Assembly: GCA_947650285.1 (NCBI GenBank)
Contig: CANTFL010000040.1
Span: forward strand, 52,889-116,888
DNA length: 64,000 bases
DNA from: Hyaloperonospora brassicae
Lineage: Eukaryota > Oomycota > Peronosporomycetes > Peronosporales > Peronosporaceae
Reading direction: 5' to 3'
Below the pieces are notes generated by a model. The model searched no databases and was not told the origin of the DNA. It worked only from the letters and a program-made list of their open reading frames with translations. Below are positions 13,201-21,911 of this stretch, piece by piece (position 1 is the stretch's first letter; each line of letters opens with the position of its first letter). The position numbers and the translations under genes were made by a program.

Positions 13201-14504
13201 ACTCCATCAGGATGCTATTGTCGATTTGCTGCGCAGCAGGATATGTGATCGACCAGCTTGATGTTGATACGGCCTATCTGAATGCCGACCTACAAGAAGA
13301 AGTATACTTGTTACCACCCAAAGGGATGAAAATTGGCAGCGAGTTTGTACTTAAATTGAATCGCGCGCTTTACGGACTTAAGCAGGCTGCAAATGCCTGG
13401 AATAAGACGATTCACAATGCATTACTGGAGATGGGATTTGTCGCGTGCGGTGCTGATCGATGCATATACAAGATAAAGGATGGTGAAGGCTGGGCGTACG
13501 TTTGCTTATACGTTGATGATATGATTGTGGCTGCAAAAGAAGCAACCACGGTAAGCAAGGTGAAAGAACAAATCTCTCAGCGGTTTCAAACCAAAGACCT
13601 TGGTCCAGTGAAGCACTTGCTTGGAATGGAAGTTATGTACGACCGAAAGAAGCGTGAGATGTTTATTTCGCAACAAAGATACATCGAGGAGACTGCAGAC
13701 ATGTTTGGACAGACTCAAGCCCGACCAACTGGTAACCCATGTGATCAGAGCATGAAACTGTCCAGCGCAAACAGTCCAAAGTCCGATGTCGAAAGACAAG
13801 CCATGAGTCGTACACCGTACCGCCAATTGCTGGGACGACTGCTGTTTATAGTGACCACGACCAGACCAGACGCAGCATTTCATGTGAGCCAACTTGGACG
13901 ATTTGCAGAAAACCCTGGCTCACAACACTGGAAGGCACTGATCAAAGTGCTAAGATACCTCCGCTCGACGAGTGGTTTTGGATTACACTACAGTGTTGAC
14001 AAACTACAGCAACAACTAACAGCGTATAGTGACGCCGATTGGGGAAACAGCTTGGACGACCGTCGATCGGTATCTGGTGTTTTGCTGGTGCTTAATGGAG
14101 GCCCTGTTATATTTAAGTCCAAGTACCAACGCACCGTTGCATTGAGTACTTCTGAGGCTGAATACATGGCGCTAAGCATGTGCACTCAAGACATACTATG
14201 GGCAAGGATGTTAATGGCTGACCTCGGATTCGAGCAGAAGAATCCTACTGTCATCTACGAGGATAATCAAGGAGCCATTGCTCTCGCAACAAACCCAGGA
14301 TACCATGCGCGGACTAAACACGTAGACATACGTCACCACTTTGTCCGAGAGAAAGTTCTGGCCGGTGATATAAAGGTGATCTACAAGGAGACGGAACATC
14401 AACTTGCCGACATACTAACGAAGGCACTCGGCACCAAGCGATTCCAGTACCTCCGTGCCGGAATGGACATCAAGGTACGTGATGGACCCGAGCATCAACA
14501 GTGA
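10263..14504 (+). pseudogene. Copia gag-pol with two in-frame stops
   Basis: One frame runs through 10263-14504, broken by TAG at 11889-11891 and TGA at 12159-12161. Seen in order: a Gag region; zinc knuckle CHRCNKIGHKQFEC (about residues 224-237); protease motif LLDSGASSH (about 261-269); the integrase HHCC region (WHARMGHISH, then CGGCLQGK); integrase core aspartates in HSDVMGP and RTDNGGEY, with its glutamate in QQNGVAERM after the first stop; RT with YVDDM; RNase H with SDADWG, STSEAEYMAL, EDNQGAI and KHVDIRHHF. The first stop therefore separates the second catalytic Asp from the Glu of integrase, and the second lies past the integrase core. Both stops could each come from one transition. 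There are no frameshifts, so the frame is otherwise well kept. Confidence 0.9.
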
Positions 14505-14511
14505 GTGGGAG

Positions 14512-14765
14512 TGTTGATGGGTGCACTGTCAATGCACGGTCAACAAAGCCAACTGTGATTTGCTACGCACAAGTGACAAGACAGCGATGATACGACAGGG
14601 TGTAAACGGTTCACGTGCAGTCTGATGATTCTAGAACTACCTTGAGTGTATGTTCTAGAATCCATCAAGATCAGGGAAAGCTACAAGGTAGAAGAAGATA
14701 ACACGACGAGTAAGTTCATAGGAAAACTAATTCAATACACTTTCCAATTTTCCTTCGACATAACA
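14512..14765 (+). repeat. 3' LTR of copia element (254 bp)
   Basis: Same sequence as the 5' LTR by eye. Preceded by the purine-rich GTGAGTGGGAG (candidate polypurine tract) and followed by CTACT. Confidence 0.95.
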
Positions 14766-14770
14766 CTACT
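14766..14770. repeat. Target-site duplication CTACT, right copy
   Basis: Matches 9958-9962. Confidence 0.9.
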
Positions 14771-17375
14771 TTGATAGCGCACCCTCCTCTTCCAGCTTGA
14801 CGCTCCACTCTGACCATACAGATTCATGTTAACGGCAGTGCCAGACGGTGTCATTCATCATAGAATTGTTACAAAACTCGAGTAACCGTCCAATTTCGTG
14901 TCGATACCATAGTATTTTCGATGAATTAGAAAGTCGGCGTACGTCATGACTTGGTTCCTTCAACGATCGATGAAGTTTCTGTCGTTTCTGTTTATCCGTA
15001 TGGTATGCCATATATGCGATCTGTCATCGCGCCTTTTAGCATATACCTCGCACCAATATTTTGTTAGCCTTTGTCCTTCGATATTGCGCTCATGCACGGC
15101 AAATTACTCATGCCAGTCACCATGTGCCTTCTCCCTGAGCTACTGTTTAGACACACGTAGCTCGCTTGTACACTTTGAAAATCGGTTGTGATATTATTTG
15201 TAAAGGTAACAGTTTGCATCATCTGACTCTCCTAAGTGCAGTCTTGCTTTCAGCAACCAAGGCACGCTTTCCACCAACAATAGATACTGCAAAACTTATC
15301 GCAGCAACATCAACGGTGATTTCGAAACTTTGGCCACGCGCAACGCTAGGTAAAAGGATATCCATACTTTGCTTTAGGCAGACTGTAATCATCATCTATG
15401 TGCAGAACGACTTGGCCTTCATCTGCTTGAGTGACCGCTAGCGCAGTATCTGCACCGGCTAGCCGTAATACTACAATCAGCATCCCGCCATGCACATTGT
15501 GCAATTGGTTCGATCTTCAGTGAATGCCGCAAAAGCGAGCGATCTCTAGGTTATGAGAATTGGATGCGGTATCGAATACATGGTGAGTTTGGCCTTGAGA
15601 GCCCATCTCGCTCACCTTGCACGGCACTTTTGGCTTTGTTTTTGTCAGCTACATTGCTCCCGTTCCCTAGGCGTAACGATATCCCCATGTTATGTGCCAC
15701 TGCAAGTTCAGGAATCCGGTTTTGATTTGTCCATCCATGCTACGAACAGGTGTACCCTGATCATCAGCATTGTCGATCTTGAACCATCATCGACGCCCGA
15801 ATGTACTCTTCGTCGCATTGATCATATCCGTGACTGCGAAGAATGGAACTATTCCCTCGTGTGACACGTCAGACCCTTTGTAGCGCCACTTTCTTTTCTG
15901 TTCCCTTACGGCCAATTACCTTAAGGTGATTCTCACTACCACATACAAACGCGCTCTAGTTCGCAACTCGGACTGACCATTTGTACATTCACCTCCCTGG
16001 TCACATGCATTTGATCACAGCGCTCAATACCGAGCTTACTTTGATGCTCACGCTTTCGCGCTGCTGCTCTAAATGTACCTAACGAAGTATCAGGTGAATA
16101 CACGTTCGGATCCGCATCATGTCGTATCGACGACTTGTGAACCAATGAACTTAGTCAAGAATGTTGAGCTTACAAGTTTCATCTCTCATTTTTTAAATCT
16201 GCTCAATAAATTGAAAGCAATCCTGTACTGACTATCTTACATAGATGCAAATCGTCATCGTCCTCAGCACGCAGTTCATCTGCCATAATTCGTTCAGGTA
16301 GCAACGAAATCGTGTAGGCAATGACAGCTTCACTCTGTTTGGTTTCCTTTCAACAGGTTACGCAACGCATTCCACATGTTTGATCCAGATTTTTTTGTCC
16401 CTTATTTACGGTAACCTATCCGGCGACACTGAAGTACCTATCATGCGCTTGATCGTCACTTGTTAACCTATAACTTCCTCCGCTTTCTGCAGTCACATCT
16501 TGGATCATTGCCGAGTTCATTGTTTTGTAGACCGTCACAAAGCCCATTTTCATATGTTTGCCAATGTTTCCGTCCCAATTCTTGGTTTTTTTACTAGTAG
16601 GCTTCATCGGCTGAGTCAGCTTTGCCTGTGATGGAGTTCGGTGCTATAAACTTTGTGAGCTCATACCTTCGTCAACAGCCAAGCCAGTTTCGATCACCTA
16701 TAAGCGTGGGGGTGAAATGATGGCTACACTGTATCAAACATCTAGCACTGTTCAAAGAGCTGCTTCTGTATTTGCAGGCATCAGCCCGTACTGATGCAAG
16801 ATCAACATCTTCGCACATACCGACAGTATAACGCAGCCGCTTAAGTTCTTCTCGGTGTATTGTGCGTCAGGCCTTATGTCCATGCTTCGATAGAGATATC
16901 TGCGCCAGTATCAGCGTCTTTTGCTTCGGGGCACGTAACGCCTGCGACTGCTCTAGTGGTTGTGGCTGCCATCGCGATCAATGGTATTTTTATACCGAAG
17001 TCGCTTGCTCAATCGATAAAGGGCTGCTGTCGCTGAACGACAGAATGAGAGGTAGATAAGGAACAAGTCGATTGCAAACACGTGCCGTGTGGCTACTACT
17101 TGAGACGCCGTCGCAGCAAATAGGTCAGCAAAGAGACATCCTACACTCGTCTGAGCCAACAGCACAAGCAACTGCATCTTCAATAGCAAATGATGCCGCG
17201 AGGCGTAAACCTTTTATCATTTTCGATGATTGATTAACTCGCTCACGCAACGTTTTTGTATCCGATAACTCGCTGGTATGTCGACAAGACGTTGCCAAGA
17301 ACAGATACGTTCGAAGAGCACATCTTGCTACTGCGTACAACAACATAGACATATGTAATTGTTCACAAAGTCGTA
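14771..17375. other. Decayed sequence without identifiable gene
   Basis: Only short frames are present on both strands. Minus-strand frames at 14829-15011, 15936-16145, 16416-16607 and 17125-17379 have somewhat protein-like composition, so an old minus-strand gene or element may lie here, but I recognise no family. Nothing else can be supported. Confidence 0.5.
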
Positions 17376-17425
17376 ACAATGCTGCAGACTCACTGTGAAC
17401 AACTACAGTGAGACTGCAGCATTGT
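17376..17425. repeat. Long inverted repeat: 21-bp arms, 8-nt loop
   Basis: ACAATGCTGCAG.CTCACTGT pairs with its reverse complement in the right arm with one mismatch (20/21). The loop is GAACAACT. The flanking bases (TCGTA and TGATGA) are also partly complementary. It lies at the junction between decayed TE-rich DNA and the gene island, 385 bases past the stop of the minus-strand gene at 17811. It could be a small MITE, a hairpin-RNA source or a recombination scar; the sequence does not decide. Confidence 0.7.
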
Positions 17426-17810
17426 GATGACTGACACTAGACGTCAAGAGCAGCAGTAGACGCCAACTCAGGTCCTTTGCCACACTCCTAGGAGCACCGA
17501 TACGGTGCGAAAAAGAGCGACCGACATGAAGAGCGGTTCTGCCGTCGCCTTCTTCGTGCCGCGATGCGAAGAAAGCGAGCGCAAGTCACGCGACGAAAGT
17601 CACACCACAGCCTGTCAAGGCTTTTCTTGCAGCATCGTTATGGCCAGACTCTCACCCAAAATGCAATCGTGGTCAACACCAAACGGACCATTCGTTCACG
17701 TTTGTTTTTATTCGATACCTCGTCAAGGGTGTTTACTCTGTCGTCAGTCTGTCCATAGGCGGGCGATCTGTTGGTCCGTCTCCACATGCACCTTCAACGC
17801 CCGAGTCAGC

Positions 17811-18236
17811 TTAGGCAAAAGTCAGCGCAAGTCCAGAGACTGCAACGACCGCCGTGACAAAACACGACGACGCCGTGGAAGCGCCAGAGTGCGAAGCAGA
17901 CCCGTCGTCGTGGTCGTCCGCGGTATCGTCCGGTCTCTTCGGCAAACTGCCCGCGTCATCGTCCTCGTGGTCCACAGCCGATTTGGTGAAATTAGACACG
18001 CCGCCAATAGCGCCACCAACCGTCTCATTGGCAGCGTGTGTAGCCGAGTTGACAGCACTATGGGTAGCATCCGTAGCCGCACGTGTGGCCGCATTGGTCG
18101 CATCGTCTACCGCGTCGGTCGCGGCCTCCGTAGCTGACGTAGTGACGCTGTTGACCAGCCCGTCGACCACGGGGTTGTCCGCAGTCGCAGTGGCCGCAGC
18201 GAGGCAGAGCAGGGCGCAGTAGGCGATAACACGCAT
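17811..18236 (-). CDS. Putative GPI-anchored secreted Ala/Thr-rich protein
   Basis: The product is 141 residues. The N-terminus (MRVIAYCALLCLAAATATA) is a classic signal peptide. Residues about 27-70 form an Ala/Thr/Asp/Asn-rich, repeat-like stretch (units such as ATDAVDD, ATNAATRAATDA, THSAVNSATHA). Two N-glycosylation sites (NET, NFT) and an acidic stretch follow. The C-terminus (small residues SGASTASS, then a hydrophobic tail ending VSGLALTFA) fits a GPI-anchor signal. An upstream in-frame ATG would add 59 residues, but the Inr-like GCTCATTCGCAGA about 70 bases upstream of the internal ATG and the intact signal peptide favour the internal start. The likely location is the outer plasma membrane or cell wall. 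I know no function for it. A 210-codon frame on the other strand appears to be a shadow. Confidence 0.75.
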   Translation of the reverse strand: MRVIAYCALLCLAAATATADNPVVDGLVNSVTTSATEAATDAVDDATNAATRAATDATHSAVNSATHAANETVGGAIGGVSNFTKSAVDHEDDDAGSLPKRPDDTADDHDDGSASHSGASTASSCFVTAVVAVSGLALTFA

Positions 18237-18301
18237 TGTAGTGGATAGTACAGGGAAAGTCGAGTCGCGTCGAGAAGTTGTCGGAGGTCGGGTGCTTGTC
18301 T

Positions 18302-18313
18302 GCGAATGAGCAA
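18302..18313 (-). promoter_or_regulatory. Oomycete Inr-like core promoter
   Basis: Minus-strand GCTCATTCGCAG matches the oomycete initiator consensus GCTCATTYYNCA. It places the transcript start about 70 bases before the ATG at 18236 and supports that start over the longer frame. Confidence 0.55.
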
Positions 18314-21155
18314 AAGAGCTGGGGCAGCGACTGTAGACCCCGACGAGAAGAGCCGCTTCGTACGACGACCGAACGACCAGCTGTCGTGGCGTCGGTAAAG
18401 TTGGGCAAGTCAAGTTCGACGAGGCGACGTCGAGCGATCAATGCGTGTCGCACGTACCACTACATGGGAATGCAGTGGCATAGAGTAGCGGACAAGACAA
18501 GGCGGCATTAGTCCATCGTGCAGGGCAGGTGATTGCTAAGCTGCGACTTGTACACGACGCATCTCTCTGCCTGTTGACGTGTGTTTGTCATGTGACTGTT
18601 TAGACGACGGTCGGTGCGATGCCACGCATATCGGACCGAAAGGTGCTCAAGCTTGATGGACTGCAGACTGACTACACGGCAGTCATCAACTCGTTGCCGC
18701 AAGTGTTCCTGCGCTAGACACGTTGCGGTTTGTTTATGCCTGTAGTGTCATGAGGTGGTAGGTGCGACATATACGATACGAGCTGCGGCGGGGTCGATCA
18801 CGCTACTGACTGTCGTAGTAGTCCCTTGCATCCTCTTTTGTTTCTTTCCCGGTAGATCGTACGACATGACCGAGACCACTCGCACGTTCAGACGGCCGGT
18901 CGTCCGCTGACGCCCGCCCAGCCTTTCGTTCTTGTGACGTGTCGCTTCTCGGGTGCAATGACGTCTAAGACGGCGATGTATACTTGTAGCTCGAGAGGAG
19001 ACTGTGTTCTCGATGAGCATGGATATGCATTCCTGCAAGAGCCAGTAACGTCGAAGGCGCTGTTTCGGGTGCCTATAGTTTGCTCATGCAGGAAGCAGAT
19101 CGTGGTCGCTAGGGTCGTTTGCTACCGTGTGGACAAAGGTGTCGCACACATTGCACATGCAGCTGAAGACATTACCGGTGCTTTGCAGCAGCTCGGACGC
19201 TCCTGATGTTTGTGCCTTATCGTTTGTTGTGCAAGAAAAACGAAACGACGGACTGATCAAATGCGGGCTTTAGTGCTGTTCGCATGACACGAAAGCTTGC
19301 AGCAAGACCGGTGAGCTTTGGATAGGACGGATGTTGAGAGTGTAAGTGCAGTGGCTTAGGCTACGCTTGTTTGCGACGATGTGAAAGTGCAAGAAGAAGG
19401 AGAGGATGATGACGATAATGTACGAGGGGAATGAGCATCAAAGACGAGGACACTGTAGACTGTTGAGCTTGGTCAAACAAGTTGCTGGCAAGATATTGCA
19501 AGGATCAATCAGCTGAGCGCCTTTGTCGTACAGGTGGCTGCAATCGATCACAAAAGGCAGCAACGGAGCGAGAACGCCGTCTGAGCCGTTGCACAAGCCA
19601 TACGGTTTCTCTGATTGCCACCGCATTTAGCCATCTTGAGAACAGAGGGTTCTTACGATGTGGCTCATGGGAAGTCGGACAACGCGCAGATAAGCCTGCC
19701 TTCGTGCTGATTGCCCTCTGATCACATGAAGCAAGCATTTACTCTTCCATGATCCAGTCGGAGGAATGATACTGTGATCAGAGGTACGACTGCGTCGTCC
19801 GCATATGCACTACTTCCATCTCGTCGATCAACGCACCGTGATGCGTGTTGGCTGGAGAATCCATCCCAGATGATACTTCGACATTTTCTCTACAACACGC
19901 TCTGTACGTGTTGCCACTTGATCCGTCTACAAACACGAACGCTGTCCTGTCCTCAACTTGACGCAAGTCTGCGGCCATTCTTTGCATACCAACCCTGATA
20001 GCATCCCCGCCACTTCGTGTTCGTCATAAGTGCACAACGACGACTACTTGGTGTGGCTGCGGCAGGGCATGAGCACATACAAGTACTTGCTTCTGCCCAT
20101 GCTGCTCTTGTAGCGACAGTCACTTCATTTAAAGCGTAAATGCAGCCGGAAACGCTCTGAAGAGACCGCGGACTGATAGCGCTGTCAATAGTATCATATC
20201 GTGACGCTGCGTGAGGTGGCGACACACTGGCTACCTACGTATGTAAAGGTCTGTACCACGTATCATGTCAAAAGCAACGCATGTCTGGAGTACAGCACAG
20301 GGTGCAGCCGCCCATTTTACACGGTAGAAAAGGAATGCACTATAGTCGACGCAACCGCACAATCGCGGCCTCCGTCGTTGCGTACAATGCTTGCGCGACT
20401 CAGACAACGCCATCGAAAGGCATTAAAAAGCAGATTGACAACAAAACAGACAGCACGGTAACGCTAGTCTCACAACAGTCCGAACGATCGTATGGCAACT
20501 ACACCGGTGGGCACCACCTCCATGACGCCATTGACCTCAACACACACTCTAATTACCGATGCAGTGCTTGCACACTCCGATGTAGAAAAGAAAATGATAA
20601 ACGCTTGAGAACATCAAGGGCGTTCTTGTCACTTTGTAAACACTTACACACGCGCAGCAGTTCAGTTCGTTTAGCACTCTAGGAACTCTGTTAGGATACG
20701 TACGCCGCACTGATTGTATCGATAGTTCAGTGTTCCACAGAGATTCTTCATCGATGTTCTACCGACCAACAACAACCGCGTTACGACTCTTGTTCTTCCA
20801 CGTGCATGCGTCGTAGTCCACACAAACGCTTCGATCGACGACCAGTGCACTCGAGACGCATGTAAAGTACCTGCCCAGCCAAACGCGGTGGCATTGGTCG
20901 CAAGGCGCTCGTGAACGCCACGTCAACGTGGTTTTTGACACTGCACATTACATTTGCCAGGTAATGGTCATCGTCATGTCGTTGCGCATGGGGTTGCATG
21001 CTGCAGTAAAAAACACAAAACAAATCGCCTCTAAACTTAATCCTCTTCTTTTTGCTTTTGTACTTGCGCAGATCTTGTCAGAAAGCATAGACCGAGTAAA
21101 CTTATTCGACGGCAACGCTCTGGAATACAAAAAAACAAAACGTTTCGCTGGCTCT

Positions 21156-21181
21156 CTTCTTCTTCTTCTTCTTCTTCTTCT
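21156..21181. repeat. (CTT)n microsatellite
   Basis: About eight uninterrupted CTT units, about 200 bases upstream of the small secreted ORF at 21385. Confidence 0.9.
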
Positions 21182-21326
21182 GACTCTTCTACCGCTCCGC
21201 CTGTTTGTGTCTCTCTCTATCTGGTCGAACGATCGAACGACGTGCGGCCCATCCGCTAGAGGTCCAAACGTTCCCACTGAGAGGCACAAACGAGAATTCT
21301 CCAGCACAAACCGCATAGTAACTTCG

Positions 21327-21347
21327 CCCCCGCACCCGCACCCGCAC
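21327..21347. repeat. CCCGCA hexamer repeat
   Basis: About three tandem CCCGCA units in the probable 5' leader of the ORF at 21385. Confidence 0.7.
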
Positions 21348-21384
21348 AAACCGCAGTAGCATCCAGTGCCACTCCCGCGTCCTC

Positions 21385-21588
21385 ATGACTCGCTTTCTCG
21401 CCTCTGCGTCTTTGCTCGTCGTCGCGATGGCGACCTTTGCCGCAGCGAAAAACGTGCCCGACCAAATGACTGTCGTCAGCGAAGCGACTATTCATGCCAT
21501 GGACACGTCTGAACAAGCACTCTATACGGCGACACAGACTGACACGCAAATCACGGACAACCACGGCAATGTTGTGGGAACGTCGTAA
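21385..21588 (+). CDS. Small putative secreted peptide (67 aa)
   Basis: The 67-residue frame begins MTRFLASASLLVVAMATFAAA, a strong signal peptide with a likely cleavage site after AAA. It leaves a mature peptide of about 46 residues without cysteines, rich in Thr/Asp/Gln (TATQTDTQITDNHGNV). The stop codon lies within GTCGTAAGAAGG, where GTAAGA could be a splice donor, so the peptide might be the first exon of a longer product; I found no clear second exon. No RXLR or LFLAK motif is present. Function unknown. The signal peptide makes it more credible than the surrounding frames. Confidence 0.5.
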   Translation: MTRFLASASLLVVAMATFAAAKNVPDQMTVVSEATIHAMDTSEQALYTATQTDTQITDNHGNVVGTS

Positions 21589-21911
21589 GAAGGAAGCGAC
21601 GAGCAACGGAGCTCAGGGTCATGGACCGAGAGCACGAGTGCCATTGCTGCTGCCTGTCGAGCGCTCTCGTGCACGCTGCGCGTTGATTTCGACGAGGCCT
21701 TTTGCGACAACTGGCGGACCTGTAGACAGCGAGCTCAACGGGGTTTAAAACAGCAATCGATGAATCAATCAAGTCGAGTAATACGTCGGTCAATGCGGTC
21801 GTGTGGTGTTCTCTTTTGCGTGTTTTAAACTTACACTGGGCACTTCATCCTCGTCTTTGCGTTTGGATTGCGCGTCTCGTTTTGCGGTTTCATACGCTGC
21901 GTGACGGCAGT
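21589..21911. other. Short intergenic region
   Basis: Lies between the 3' end of the small secreted ORF and the 3' end of the convergent PARG gene. No clear element seen. Confidence 0.5.

Larger units (their letters stand above)
9963..14765 (+). mobile_element. Full-length Ty1/copia LTR retrotransposon
   Basis: The element is 4,803 bp: 254-bp LTRs starting TGTTGATG and ending ATAACA, a CTACT target duplication, a primer-binding site right after the 5' LTR, one long gag-pol frame in copia order (gag, zinc knuckle, protease, integrase, RT, RNase H), and a short purine-rich GTGAGTGGGAG before the 3' LTR. By eye the two LTRs have no difference, which indicates very recent insertion. The gag-pol frame nevertheless has two in-frame stops, so this copy should not make full Gag-Pol by itself unless the stops are read through. 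The flanking DNA is decayed TE sequence. Confidence 0.95.
18314..21384. other. Intergenic stretch without supported gene
   Basis: Many overlapping short frames, none with a signal peptide, domain or splice pattern I can defend. Minus-strand frames at 19778-19987 and 19953-20225 look slightly protein-like but are not recognised. Simple repeats near the right end are listed separately. Confidence 0.5.

Noticed and set aside
17505..18137. 210-codon plus-strand frame
   Set aside because: It overlaps the minus-strand secreted GPI-type gene, is Arg-rich with no domain, and its openness follows from the Ala/Thr codons on the other strand.
20928..21359. 143-codon plus-strand frame with a poly-Leu run
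   Set aside because: The Leu run is only the (CTT)n microsatellite. No other protein feature, and it overlaps the leader of the secreted peptide ORF.
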